64,000 nt of DNA from Kribbella sandramycini (lineage in GTDB: Bacteria; Actinomycetota; Actinomycetes; Propionibacteriales; Kribbellaceae). Below are positions 1-8,502 of the stretch, piece by piece. Location: NCBI RefSeq assembly GCF_013131805.1, contig NZ_JABJRC010000005.1, forward strand, positions 248,001 through 312,000. Direction: 5' to 3'. The stretch's first letter is position 1. Each line of letters begins with the position of its first letter. Both the position numbers and the translations under genes were made by a program. A model generated the notes under the pieces. The model was not told the origin of the DNA. It did no database searches and was given only the letters and a program-made list of their open reading frames with translations.

Positions 1-430
1 GCCAGACGATCGCGTACTCATCCGTCACGTCGGTGATCTCCACCCGCGACATGAACACCATCTTCTGCAGCCATTCGACCAGCGCAGCCGCCGCGCCAGG
101 CTCGGTGTGCAGCCAGAAGGTCTCACCGGTGTCGACGCCGTACATCACATGCTCGACATGCCCCGTCGGCGACAACAGCAGCGCCGTCGTCGACGTACCG
201 GGCTTGAGACCCTCGAAGTACTGCGAAGTCAACGCATGCAGCCACGTCAGCCGATCCGGCCCGCTGATCGTCACCACGTCCCGATGCGACAGGTCGACGA
301 ACGCCTCCCCCGCCACGATCGCCCGCTGCTCCCGCAGATCCGACCCGTAATGCGCGGCAACCCCCGCGTCGATCCCGTCGGCCGCAACCGCCGCGGGCCG
401 ATCCAACAGCGGACTGCGCTTCGATGACAT
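1..430 (-). CDS. YgfZ/GcvT-like folate-binding protein, C-terminus cut by window edge
   Basis: From an ATG at 430 the visible 143 codons read as the N-terminal part of a YgfZ/GcvT-type tetrahydrofolate-binding protein, a family linked to iron-sulfur cluster maintenance. The segment SGPDRLTWLHALTSQ followed by an alternating strand/turn pattern (LLLSPTGHVEHVMYGVD) is typical of the family. The gene leaves the window on the left, so the C-terminal region that separates YgfZ from GcvT cannot be checked. An in-frame ATG at 556 would add 42 Arg/Ala-rich residues; I rejected it because the extension looks unlike any family N-terminus. Confidence 0.75.
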   Translation of the reverse strand, partial: MSSKRSPLLDRPAAVAADGIDAGVAAHYGSDLREQRAIVAGEAFVDLSHRDVVTISGPDRLTWLHALTSQYFEGLKPGTSTTALLLSPTGHVEHVMYGVDTGETFWLHTEPGAAAALVEWLQKMVFMSRVEITDVTDEYAIVW

Positions 431-458
431 ATCACCAGAGTACGTCGTGGACATGAAG

Positions 459-557
459 GACAGGACGTACATGCCTACGCAGGCCGCCGCCCAGGCGGGG
501 GCGGGCGCCGACAGCGCCGCGATGCGGCGTCTACGTCCTGTCGTTCGTGCAGGCATG
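459..557. repeat. interrupted inverted repeat upstream of the YgfZ-like gene
   Basis: The 11-mer gacaggacgta at 459-469 is exactly inverted at 532-542, and the flanking catgcct (470-476) is inverted as aggcatg (551-557). The arms enclose about 60 bases of GC-rich sequence and sit in the 5' region of the YgfZ-like gene, between it and the dctA terminator. It could fold as a long leader hairpin or be a recombination scar; function is unknown. Confidence 0.5.
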
Positions 558-558
558 A

Positions 559-593
559 CACTGCCCGCCGGGCTGTGGCTCCGGCGGGCAGTG
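559..593 (-). terminator. terminator of dctA
   Basis: A perfect 13-bp inverted repeat (559-571 and 581-593, 9-base loop) begins 21 bases beyond the dctA stop codon. It lacks a long U tract, as is usual for high-GC actinomycete terminators. Confidence 0.7.
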
Positions 594-613
594 TGGGGGG
601 GTGGGAAGGGTGG

Positions 614-1978
614 TCAGTGGGTGCCGGCGGGGGTGGCGGGTTTCTGCGGGACGTCGCCGGCGTGGGTGTCACCGGCGGCGAAGGCGGCCTCGTCGAAGGG
701 ATCCTCACCGGCGAAGACCTGGCGAGCCTGGTCCTTGTCGAAGTCCTTGACCCAATGGCCGACCAGGACGGTCGCGACCGCGTTACCGGCGAAGTTGGTC
801 AGAGCGCGGGCCTCGGACATGAAGCGGTCGATGCCGACGATCAGGCCGACGCCGTCGACCAGCTCGGGGCGGTGCGACTGCAGGCCGCCGGCCAGCGTGG
901 CCAGACCGGCGCCGGTGACGCCGGCGGCGCCCTTGGAGGCGACGATCATGAACAGCAGCAGGGAGATCTGCTGACCGAGCGAGAACGGCGTGTCCATCGC
1001 CTCGGCGATGAACAGCGACGCCATGGTCAGGTAGATCGCGGTGCCGTCCAGGTTGAACGAGTAACCGGTCGGGACGGTGATACCGACGACCGACTTACCC
1101 ACGCCGAGGTGTTCCATCTTGCCGATCAGCCGCGGCAGCGCGGTCTCGGACGACGAGCTGGACACGATCAGCAGGAACTCGCGGCCCAGGTACTTGAGCA
1201 GCTGGAAGATCGAGATCCCGGTGACCACCTTGAGAATGGCGCCCAGGACCAGGAAGACGAACAGTGCGCAGGTGATGTAGAAGGCGGCCATGATCTTCAG
1301 CAGGCTGACCAGCGCGGTCGAGCCGGCCGCGCCGACGACGGCGGCCAGCGCGCCGAAGGCGCCGATCGGGGCGGTCCACATGATCATCGACAGGATCTTG
1401 AAGACCAGCCGCTGGATGTGCCCGATCCCGTCCAGGATCGGCTGGCCCTTCGAGCCCATCGCCTGCAGCGCGAAGCCCACCAGCAGCGCCACCAGGACGG
1501 TCTGGAGAACCTCACCCTCGGTCAGCGAGGAGAGCAGCGACTTCGGGATGATGCCGAGGATGAAGTCGGTCGTCGACTCGTGCGCGCCGGAGGCCTGCTT
1601 CTGCCCCGCTTCACGCAGCTTGTCGGTCAGGTTCAGGCCGGAGCCGGGCTGGACCAGGTTGCCGACGACCAGACCGATGGCCAGGGCAACCGTCGACATC
1701 ACCAGGAAGTAGATGAGGGCAAGGCCACCGACCTTGCCGACGGACGCCGCCTGGCGGACCGAGCCGATGCCGATCACCAGCGTGCAGAAGATGATCGGGC
1801 TGATCAGCATCTTGATCAGGTTCACGAACCCGGTGCCGAGCGGTTTCAGCTCGACCGCGAAACTCGGGAACAGCAGACCGACGCCGATGCCGAGCAGAGC
1901 GGCGACGATGACGGCGATGTAGAGGAAGTGCGTCCGGTCGTTGCGGACCGGAGTCGGGCGGGGTTCGGTCGTGGCCAT
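614..1978 (-). CDS. dctA: C4-dicarboxylate:cation symporter DctA
   Basis: A 454-residue polytopic protein of the glutamate/dicarboxylate:cation symporter (DAACS) family, expected to import succinate, fumarate or malate with protons or sodium. The re-entrant-loop serine motif SSSSE is at residues 274-278 and the substrate/cation motif TGYSFNLDGT at 304-313; hydrophobic segments fill residues 18-420, ending in a polar tail. It is divergent from a CitA/DcuS-type kinase/regulator pair, the usual regulators of such transporters, with a 120-base shared promoter region. The specific substrate is inferred from family and context. Confidence 0.9.
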   Translation of the reverse strand: MATTEPRPTPVRNDRTHFLYIAVIVAALLGIGVGLLFPSFAVELKPLGTGFVNLIKMLISPIIFCTLVIGIGSVRQAASVGKVGGLALIYFLVMSTVALAIGLVVGNLVQPGSGLNLTDKLREAGQKQASGAHESTTDFILGIIPKSLLSSLTEGEVLQTVLVALLVGFALQAMGSKGQPILDGIGHIQRLVFKILSMIMWTAPIGAFGALAAVVGAAGSTALVSLLKIMAAFYITCALFVFLVLGAILKVVTGISIFQLLKYLGREFLLIVSSSSSETALPRLIGKMEHLGVGKSVVGITVPTGYSFNLDGTAIYLTMASLFIAEAMDTPFSLGQQISLLLFMIVASKGAAGVTGAGLATLAGGLQSHRPELVDGVGLIVGIDRFMSEARALTNFAGNAVATVLVGHWVKDFDKDQARQVFAGEDPFDEAAFAAGDTHAGDVPQKPATPAGTH

Positions 1979-2098
1979 GTAGGACTCCTGTATCGGCCGT
2001 GGGCAGAACTGGGCTGTGGAGAGCTTCAGTAACTGTGACGTGACGCACAGGAGAAGTGCGCATTTCGTTCATATCGTTCTCGGTGCAGACTGTCCGTT

Positions 2099-3355
2099 GT
2101 GAAACACCGGCCGTGGGAACTCCGTCGCCAGGTCCTCTGGTTGCAGACGGGCACGGTCACGGTCCTGATCGTCATGGTCTGGATCGCGCTGGTCAGTCGC
2201 ACCCGCGCCCAGGCCGAGCGGGACGCGGCGATCGCGGGGCGCACCCCGCCCGGCTGGTGGGAGCTGATCCGGATCGACCTGCGCCCGATGCTCGGCGTCG
2301 CGTGTCTGCTGCTCGGCGTCGCGATCGCCGGTAACGCGCTGGTGAGCTGGCGGGTCCGCCGCGCCACCCGCGGGATGGGCACCCAGTCGCTGGCCCGGAT
2401 GCTCGACTTCTACGAAGGCGTCCTGCACGCGGCCCGCGAGGGCCTGATCCTGCTGGACGCCGACGGTCGCGTCCAGCTCGCGAACGACGAAGCCCGTCAG
2501 CTGCTCGGGCTGCGCGAGATCCCGCCCGGCACCCCGATCGAGGAGCTGCACCTCGGGACGCCGCTCGCCGAGCTGCTCCGCGCGGGCCGGACGGCGTACG
2601 ACGAGCTGCACCTGGGCGCGAACGGCGTCCTGGTCGTGAACCAACAGCCCGCCCGGGCCGGCCGGATCGTCACGCTGCGGGACCACACCGAGCTGCAACA
2701 GCTGCTCGGCGAGCTCGATGCGATCCGCAGCCTGGCCGAGTCCCTGCAGGCGCAGAACCATGAGGCCTCGAACCGGCTGCACACCGTCGTCAGCCTGATC
2801 GAGATCGGCAAACCCGAGCGGGCGCGCGAGTTCGCCGTCTCCGAGCTGCAGTTCGCCCAAGCGATGACGGACCGCGTCGTCGGCACGGTCGGCGACCCGG
2901 TGCTCGCCTCGCTGCTGCTCGCGAAGCTGGCGCAGGCGCAGGAGCGCGGCGTCACGCTCACGCTCGAGCTCGGGCAGGAGTCGCTCAGCACCCGCCTCCC
3001 CGCGCAGGACGTCGTCACCGTGGTCGGTAACCTGCTCGACAACGCGATCGAGGCCGCGCGCGGAGGTCCGGCGCCGCGCCGGGTCGAGCTCCGCGCCGGG
3101 ACGACGCCGGACGCGATCGACCTGGCCGTCACGAACACCGGCGCCGAGCTGGGCGCCACCGAGCTGGCGCACATGTTCGAGCGCGGCTGGACCACCAAGG
3201 CCGAACCGGGACACGGGCTCGGGCTCGTGCTGGTCCGCAGTACTGTCGAGCGCTGGCAAGGGACGTTGATGGTCGATCCGGATTCCGAGGTGGACGAAGT
3301 GCCTGCGCTGACCGTACGGGTCCGGCTGCCGCGAGCGGTGAGCGCGAGTGCCTGA
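2099..3355 (+). CDS. CitA/DcuS-family sensor histidine kinase with near-absent extracellular domain
   Basis: A 418-residue kinase starting at GTG 2099. TM1 is at about residues 14-32, then only ~31 residues before TM2 (about 64-83); the usual ~150-residue periplasmic PAS sensor is missing. A cytoplasmic PAS-like segment spans about 104-200. The CitA/DcuS dimerisation motif QNHEASNRLH carries the phospho-acceptor His221. The ATPase domain has the N-box VGNLLDNAIEAA and G-box GHGLGLVLV. It overlaps the downstream response regulator by 8 bases and is divergent from dctA. Family members are usually near 540 residues, so this one is short. It may sense through DctA or in the cytoplasm (inference). 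Confidence 0.85.
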   Translation: MKHRPWELRRQVLWLQTGTVTVLIVMVWIALVSRTRAQAERDAAIAGRTPPGWWELIRIDLRPMLGVACLLLGVAIAGNALVSWRVRRATRGMGTQSLARMLDFYEGVLHAAREGLILLDADGRVQLANDEARQLLGLREIPPGTPIEELHLGTPLAELLRAGRTAYDELHLGANGVLVVNQQPARAGRIVTLRDHTELQQLLGELDAIRSLAESLQAQNHEASNRLHTVVSLIEIGKPERAREFAVSELQFAQAMTDRVVGTVGDPVLASLLLAKLAQAQERGVTLTLELGQESLSTRLPAQDVVTVVGNLLDNAIEAARGGPAPRRVELRAGTTPDAIDLAVTNTGAELGATELAHMFERGWTTKAEPGHGLGLVLVRSTVERWQGTLMVDPDSEVDEVPALTVRVRLPRAVSASA

Positions 3356-4025
3356 CCTGCGCGTCCTGGTGGTGGAGGACGACCCGGTCGCGGCCGAGGC
3401 GCACCGCACCTACGTCGACCGGCTCCCCGGTTTCACCTGTGTCGGCATCGCGAGTACGGCGGCCCGCGCGCTGCAGGTGCTCAGCCGCGGCGACGTCGAC
3501 CTGGTGCTGCTGGACATGAACCTGCCCGACGGCCACGGCCTGGACGTCGTCCGCCGGATGCGGGCCCAGGGCAACCAGACCGATGTGGTCGCGGTGACCG
3601 CGGCCCGCGAGGTCGCGGCGGTCCAGGCGGCGGCCCGGATCGGCGTCGTCCAATACGTGCTGAAACCCTTTGCCTACGAGACCTTGCGGGACCGGCTGAC
3701 GGCGTACGCCCGGCAGCGCCGCGCCGCCGAGGCCGGTCAGGTCGTCGCCGATCAGGACGAGGTCGACCGGTTGTTGCATCCGGCAAGGACTTCGTCGGTG
3801 CCGAAAGGGCTGGCAGGCTCGGTGCTGGACCGCGTCGTCCAGCTGCTCGGCAACCGTGAAGGCTGGACGGCCGAGGAGATCGCCACCGCACTCGGCACCT
3901 CGCGGATCACCGCCCGCCGCTACCTGGAGCACCTGGCCGACCAAGGCCAGGCACTGCGCACGCAACGGTACGACGGGCGCAGCGGCCGGCCCAAGGTCGA
4001 GTACAGCTGGGTTGCGGAGAGTTAG
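3348..4025 (+). CDS. CitB/DcuR-family response regulator
   Basis: A 225-residue two-domain regulator: receiver domain (acidic pair D11/D12, phospho-acceptor Asp56 in LVLLDMNLPDG, Lys106 in VLKPF) and a C-terminal winged-helix region (about 150-225) with the pattern TAEEIATALGTSRITARRYL seen in CitB/DcuR regulators. The GTG start lies inside the kinase gene, so the two are translationally coupled. Its likely target is the divergent dctA promoter. The stop codon overlaps the stop of the convergent nitrobindin gene. Confidence 0.88.
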   Translation: MPDLRVLVVEDDPVAAEAHRTYVDRLPGFTCVGIASTAARALQVLSRGDVDLVLLDMNLPDGHGLDVVRRMRAQGNQTDVVAVTAAREVAAVQAAARIGVVQYVLKPFAYETLRDRLTAYARQRRAAEAGQVVADQDEVDRLLHPARTSSVPKGLAGSVLDRVVQLLGNREGWTAEEIATALGTSRITARRYLEHLADQGQALRTQRYDGRSGRPKVEYSWVAES

Positions 4026-4516
4026 GACCGGACGAGCGTGGCCCAGAGGTGCGGCTGCAGGGGGAGGCCCTCGGCGGCCATGTCGTAGGCCCACATCAGC
4101 TCGCCCTTGACCAGGCCGTAGAGGCGGTGGCCGGCGGTGACCTCTTTGGCGGTCTCGGTGCGGGCGACGACATCCGTCCGCAACTCGATCTTGGCGCCGT
4201 CGATCTCGCCGTACCAGATCTCGGCGAAACCGGTCGGGTGCGCGAGGATGACCTCGAGTTTGTTGTCCGGCTTGGGACGCCAGAAACCCGTCTCCAGGGC
4301 CAGCGGGCGCTCGCGTTTACCGTCTTCGCCGACCACGAACGTCTGGCTGACGTAGTGCAGGAACGGCTTGCCGTTGTGGCTGAAGTCGATCTGCTGACCG
4401 AACTCGAACTTCTCGATGGTCGGGTAGTCGCCGTGGCCGCGGCCCTCCCAGCGACCGAGCAGCCACGCGAGTGGCATCAGGTCGGGGTGCAGGTTCTGCG
4501 GGATCTCGAACGCCAT
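4022..4516 (-). CDS. nitrobindin-like heme beta-barrel protein (FABP-like)
   Basis: A 164-residue protein of the nitrobindin family, whose members bind heme b in a ten-stranded barrel and isomerise peroxynitrite to nitrate. The family signature GRWEGRG is at residues 21-27, and the candidate heme-ligand His156 lies in the C-terminal LQPHLW. It lacks a signal peptide and should be cytosolic. It follows a small membrane-protein ORF on the same strand (8-base gap) and is convergent with the response regulator. The peroxynitrite function is inferred from the family. Confidence 0.85.
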   Translation of the reverse strand: MAFEIPQNLHPDLMPLAWLLGRWEGRGHGDYPTIEKFEFGQQIDFSHNGKPFLHYVSQTFVVGEDGKRERPLALETGFWRPKPDNKLEVILAHPTGFAEIWYGEIDGAKIELRTDVVARTETAKEVTAGHRLYGLVKGELMWAYDMAAEGLPLQPHLWATLVRS

Positions 4517-4524
4517 CGGGTCAC

Positions 4525-4632
4525 TCAGCTCGCGCTGCGGCCGCGGAACAGCCGGTAGACGACGTACGCCGAGAACCAGCCCATGAAAATGGTGACCAGG
4601 ACCAGCAGCGTGGTGAAGATGACGTGGAGCAC
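4525..4632 (-). CDS. 35-residue single-span membrane peptide
   Basis: GTG at 4632 opens a 35-codon frame: a short hydrophobic helix (VIFTTLLVLVTIFMGWFSAY) followed by an Arg-rich tail (YRLFRGRSAS), a typical small N-out/C-in membrane peptide. It ends 8 bases before the nitrobindin gene and is probably co-transcribed with it. No convincing ribosome-binding site is visible, so it may start leaderless. No family recognised. Confidence 0.45.
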   Translation of the reverse strand: MLHVIFTTLLVLVTIFMGWFSAYVVYRLFRGRSAS

Positions 4633-4681
4633 GTTCGCCAGTCTAGAGGATGGTTCCGGGCCCTTCGGCTACCGTGGCGTG

Positions 4682-5044
4682 ATGTCCCGCACGCTGGTGA
4701 TCAAACTGACCGCAGGCGCCGACGAGCCCGAACGCGCCAACCAGGCCTTCACCGTCGCCGCCACCGCGGTCGCCGCAGGCGCTCAGGTCTCCTTCTGGCT
4801 CACCGGCGAGGCCGTCCGCTTCGCCGTCCCCGGCCACGCCGAAACCTTCGAGCTCCCGCACGCGGCCCCCCTGGTGGACCTCCTGACTGCCATCCGCGAA
4901 GGCGGTCAACTCACCGCCTGCACCCAATGCGTCAAGCGCCGCGACCTCACCGAAGCCGACCTGCTGCCCGGCACCCGCATCGCCGGCGCCCCCGCCTTCA
5001 CCGAAGAGATTCTGGCGGAGCACGCCCAGGCGATCGTCTATTAG
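4682..5044 (+). CDS. DsrE/DsrF-like sulfur-relay protein
   Basis: A 120-residue protein starting at ATG 4682. The order beta strand (TLVIKLTAG), helix rich in Ala, strand QVSFWLTGEAV and a late CTQC (Cys80, Cys83) fits the DsrE/DsrF/YchN fold, used as sulfur carriers or small-molecule thiol switches. The two cysteines are the likely active site. It is an isolated gene convergent with the coiled-coil repeat gene. A precise substrate cannot be given. Confidence 0.7.
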   Translation: MSRTLVIKLTAGADEPERANQAFTVAATAVAAGAQVSFWLTGEAVRFAVPGHAETFELPHAAPLVDLLTAIREGGQLTACTQCVKRRDLTEADLLPGTRIAGAPAFTEEILAEHAQAIVY

Positions 5045-6685
5045 CTACTCGCGGCTGCGGCCGTGGCCTTCGGATTCGCGGCCGCCCCGGTTGACCGACT
5101 TCTCGTGGCGCTGAGCGGGGGTTTGGCCGCCGCGGGCGCCGCTGAGGGCCTCTTCGTTGGGACGAGTGGTGGCGCCGTTGGGGCTGGCGGTGCCGGCCGA
5201 GTAGGCGTTTTGGCTGGCGCGCATCTCCTCGGGGGACATCTGTGAGCGCTGGGCGCCCTCCTGCGGCGCGCGCTGGTTGTCGCGGTTGGCGCGCTCCTCG
5301 GCGAGCAGCCGGTCGACGGGCTGCTCCTGGTCAGTCTGCTGGGCGACCTGCTCGGACGCCGCCTTGTCGCCCCCGGTCGGGAACCCGCCGGTCGGCCCGG
5401 CCTCCTGCCGGTCGCGCTGCTCGTCCTGCCGCTCGGTCTCCTGCCGGTTGCGCCCCTCGCCGTTCAGCGCGGCCTGATTGACCGTCCCGTCCTCGTTGGT
5501 GAACTGCCGATCCCGCTCGGCCGCGTTCTCCTGCCCGTTCAGCGCGGCCTGGTTGACCGTCCCGTCTTCGTGGGTGAACTCGCGGTTCTGCTGCGCCTCG
5601 CGCGCCGGGTCGACGCCGAGCGCCTCCTGACGGACCGAGCCGTCCTCGTTGGTGAACTCGCGGTTCTGCTCGGCGACGTTCTCCTGGGCGCGGTCCTCGC
5701 CGTTCAGCGCGGCCTGGTTCGCCGTGCCGTCCGGGCGGGTGAACTCACTCTCCCGCTCCTGCTGGGCCTGCGGCTCCTGCACCCCGAGCCCGGCCTCGTT
5801 GACCGACCCGTCCTCATGGGTGAACTGCCGGTCCGGCTGGTCGGGCTGGTCGACACCGAGGGCGGACTGGTTCACCGAGCCGTCCTCGTTGCGGAACTGC
5901 TCCGAGAACTGCTCGAACCGCTCGTTCATCTGCGCGCTCTTGGCCTCGAAGTCCGCGCGCATCTGCTCGCCACGCGCCTCGAACTCCTGATGCTTCTGCG
6001 CGGACTCGGCCTCGAAGTCGGCCTCCATCTGCGCGGCCGCCCGCTCGTAGTCCGCCCGCGCCGCAGCCGCGTCAGCAGCCGTCGCGGCTCCAGCAGCCGC
6101 CCCGGCCGCCGGGACACCGAGGTTCTCCGCCTGCGGCTCGCCGCTGCGCCCGTCCCGGTTCCCTTCCTGCTGCCGCCGGCGCTCCGCTTCCTCACGCCGC
6201 CGCTCTTCCTCCTCGCGCCGCCGGTCCTCCTCTTCCTGCCGCCGACGCTCCGCTTCCTCGCGTCGCCGGTCCTCTTCCTCCCGACGGCGCTCCTCCTCGG
6301 CGCGCTGCTGCTCGTCGTCCCCGCGCTCGTCGGTCACCTCGTCCCGCTCGGCGCGGTCGTCGACCGAGCTGTCCGGCTCGCCGTCCCGGTTCAGGTCCTG
6401 ATTCGCGCGCTCGGCCTCCCGCTGCCGCTCGGCGAGCTGCAACTGCAACTGAGCATGCCGCTCCTGCAGAGCGCGCAACTGCCGCTCCAACCGCCCGTAC
6501 TGGTCGGCGGGGGCAGGACCGCGCATCTCACGGTCGATGTCCGGGTGGTAGCGGCGCAGGTTCCGGGCTTCTTCCAGCAGGGTGCGCGGCAGCGTCCCCT
6601 TGGCGTTCTGCCGAGCCTTCTCCAGGTGGCTGATCATCACCTGCGTCCGCTTGATCAGCACGTCGAGCAGTTCGTCCTCGAGCAT
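5045..6685 (-). CDS. coiled-coil protein with six EDG-type repeats, unknown function
   Basis: A 546-residue, very hydrophilic protein without signal peptide or membrane segment. Visible parts: an alpha-helical N-terminus (1-100); a nearly pure Glu/Arg coiled coil (about 126-175); an Ala-rich linker (190-215); a heptad-like stretch of FEAxSAQM/FEARGEQM units (218-262); six copies of a ~17-residue module, consensus (R)(E/Q)FT(N/H)EDG(S/T)VNQAAL, starting near residues 263, 286, 313, 342, 368 and 393; and a Gln/Arg/Gly-rich disordered tail. Its ATG overlaps the stop of the upstream gene by one base, so translation is coupled. I do not recognise the family. The DG(S/T)xN core superficially recalls calcium loops, but spacing is not canonical. 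Confidence 0.8.
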   Translation of the reverse strand: MLEDELLDVLIKRTQVMISHLEKARQNAKGTLPRTLLEEARNLRRYHPDIDREMRGPAPADQYGRLERQLRALQERHAQLQLQLAERQREAERANQDLNRDGEPDSSVDDRAERDEVTDERGDDEQQRAEEERRREEEDRRREEAERRRQEEEDRRREEEERRREEAERRRQQEGNRDGRSGEPQAENLGVPAAGAAAGAATAADAAAARADYERAAAQMEADFEAESAQKHQEFEARGEQMRADFEAKSAQMNERFEQFSEQFRNEDGSVNQSALGVDQPDQPDRQFTHEDGSVNEAGLGVQEPQAQQERESEFTRPDGTANQAALNGEDRAQENVAEQNREFTNEDGSVRQEALGVDPAREAQQNREFTHEDGTVNQAALNGQENAAERDRQFTNEDGTVNQAALNGEGRNRQETERQDEQRDRQEAGPTGGFPTGGDKAASEQVAQQTDQEQPVDRLLAEERANRDNQRAPQEGAQRSQMSPEEMRASQNAYSAGTASPNGATTRPNEEALSGARGGQTPAQRHEKSVNRGGRESEGHGRSRE

Positions 6686-7242
6686 CAGGCCACCTCACTC
6701 GCATAGACGGAGTACGCGAACCCGGCCTGCGGATTGTCCGCGCCGGGCTGAGTCGCATACAGATGGAACTCGGCACCCGGCCGCAGCCAGACCGCGAGGT
6801 GCCTACGCAGGCCGCGCCACTCCGGCGGCACCCGCGGATCGTCGCCCGGACCGACGAAGACCGGCGGGCCCCAATGCCTGCGGGCGCGCTCGACCTCGGA
6901 CGGCCAGTGCTCGTCCAGCCCCGCTTCGGCGTCCGCGACCTCGGACGGCGTGATCTCGTACGCCGACCAGCCGCTGCGCGGGCTCTCGGGGAGGACGGCG
7001 TCCGGCAGCAGGAGCATCACGGTCTCGCGCTGCGTGACCAGGCCCCAGGTGAACCGCTCGGGGTCGATGTTGCCCGGCGCCCACGGCTGCCACCCGGTGG
7101 CCGCCGTGACGCGCAGGACCCGCGCCCGGATCGCCTCCAGGCCGGCGCCCGGCGGGCCCCAGACCGGCTTCCAGTCGGAAACCTCGGCCAGATCCGCCAT
7201 CGCGCGCTCGTCGTCGTCCGACGACCGCTGCTGCGTCTTCAC
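6685..7242 (-). CDS. unknown 185-residue protein coupled to the EDG-repeat protein
   Basis: The start chosen is GTG 7242, 8 bases after a strong GAGGAG site; a longer frame to 7605 reads through non-coding-like sequence. The protein is cytosolic, Trp- and Pro-rich (WKPVWGPPGAG, WQPWAPGNIDPERFTWG) and ends in FAYSVYASEVA. Its stop and the ATG of the EDG-repeat gene share a base, so both products are probably made in fixed ratio and may interact. No family recognised; the first helix plus strand-rich remainder could be an immunity- or chaperone-like fold, but nothing in the sequence proves it. Confidence 0.65.
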   Translation of the reverse strand: MKTQQRSSDDDERAMADLAEVSDWKPVWGPPGAGLEAIRARVLRVTAATGWQPWAPGNIDPERFTWGLVTQRETVMLLLPDAVLPESPRSGWSAYEITPSEVADAEAGLDEHWPSEVERARRHWGPPVFVGPGDDPRVPPEWRGLRRHLAVWLRPGAEFHLYATQPGADNPQAGFAYSVYASEVA

Positions 7243-7395
7243 CGCTGCCCACTCCTCTCCCAGAGTTACCCACCCTAAGCCCATGGCGGCGCACTCACCC
7301 CAGAACAGACGTGCCGGAAGCGGCAACGGATCCCGTTCGCGAGCAGTAAGCGTTCGCCGCCCCGCAACCGGCCCGATCTGGGTTGTAGTGGAAAC

Positions 7396-8502
7396 ATGAA
7401 GCTTCCGGCGCCGCCGACGGCGCAGTCGTTCCGGTCGCCGCTGCACCATCCGCGCGTCGCGACCGTGCTGGGCCGCTGGCTCGGCGTCGCCGTGCTGGTC
7501 TGCTTCCTGACCGGCCTGTTCAGCCATTTCCAGCAGGAATCCCCCGCCTGGCTGCACATCCCGACCCGGCCGGCCTCGCTCTACCGGGTCACCCAGGGTC
7601 TGCACGTGTTGAGCGGAACAGTCGCCGTACCGTTGCTGCTGGCAAAGCTCTGGACGGTTTACCCCAAGCTGTTCGAGAAACCGACGCTGAAGACGCTGCT
7701 GGAGCGCCTGTCGATCCTGGTGCTGGTCTCAGCCCTCGCACTGGAGCTGTTCATCGGCTACCTGAACACCCTGCAGTGGTACCCCTGGCCGTTCCCGTTC
7801 AAGCAGACGCACTACGCACTCGGCTGGATCATCGTCGGCGCGCTCCTCGTCCACATCGCCGTCAAGATCCCGGTCATCCAGTGGCGTAAGGAGCCTTTGC
7901 CGCCGGCAACGACTGACCTGACCCGCCGCGGCCTGTTCCGCACGGTCGCCGGCGCGGCAACTCTGGTCGGCATCACCAGCGTCGGCCAGTCCGCACCGCC
8001 GCTCGGCCCACTGGCCGTCCTGGCGCCCCGCAAGCCGGACGTCGGCCCGCAAGGGCTCCCCGTGAACCGGACGGCCCGCGACGCCGGGATCGACCCGCTG
8101 ACGGCGTCCTGGCGCTTCACCGTCGTGGGCCCACAGCAACTGTCGTACACCCTCGATCAGCTGCGCCAGCTCCCCCAGAACCACTCCAAGCTGCCGATCG
8201 CCTGTGTCGAGGGGTGGAGCCAGGGCGCCCACTGGGAGGGGATCCGAATCCGCGACCTGCTGCACCTGTGCGGCGCACCGGCGTCGTCGCGGGTGCGAGT
8301 GGTCTCGATGGAGAAGGGCGGTTTCTACGCCACCAGCGAGCTCCCACCCCAGTTCGCCGCCGATCCGCTCACCCTGCTTGCCCTTCGCCTCAACGGCAGC
8401 GAACTCGCCCTCGACCACGGCTTCCCGGCCCGCATCATCGCACCGAACCGCCCCGGTGTCCTGCAAACCAAGTGGGTCCACCGCCTGGAGGTCCTGGCAT
8501 GA
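7396..8502 (+). CDS. membrane-anchored molybdopterin oxidoreductase (sulfite-oxidase-type domain)
   Basis: A 368-residue protein. Residues ~26-160 form four hydrophobic helices with histidines (His70, His139, His153) placed as in cytochrome b561-like domains. A twin-arginine motif TRRGLFR (176-182) then precedes a fifth hydrophobic stretch, followed by an Oxidored_molyb domain (about 235-368) with the cofactor-binding Cys270 in LPIACVEGWSQGAHWEG. The layout suggests electrons passing between a Mo site outside the membrane and b-type heme. The next gene overlaps by 4 bases and encodes a membrane partner. The substrate is unknown. Confidence 0.85.
   Translation: MKLPAPPTAQSFRSPLHHPRVATVLGRWLGVAVLVCFLTGLFSHFQQESPAWLHIPTRPASLYRVTQGLHVLSGTVAVPLLLAKLWTVYPKLFEKPTLKTLLERLSILVLVSALALELFIGYLNTLQWYPWPFPFKQTHYALGWIIVGALLVHIAVKIPVIQWRKEPLPPATTDLTRRGLFRTVAGAATLVGITSVGQSAPPLGPLAVLAPRKPDVGPQGLPVNRTARDAGIDPLTASWRFTVVGPQQLSYTLDQLRQLPQNHSKLPIACVEGWSQGAHWEGIRIRDLLHLCGAPASSRVRVVSMEKGGFYATSELPPQFAADPLTLLALRLNGSELALDHGFPARIIAPNRPGVLQTKWVHRLEVLA

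Noticed and set aside
575-2032. 485-codon plus-strand frame over dctA
   Set aside because: Antisense to a clear transporter, no ribosome site, no family resemblance.
4022-4558. plus-strand frame 4049-4558 opposite the nitrobindin gene
   Set aside because: Antisense shadow; the minus-strand frame carries the full nitrobindin signature.
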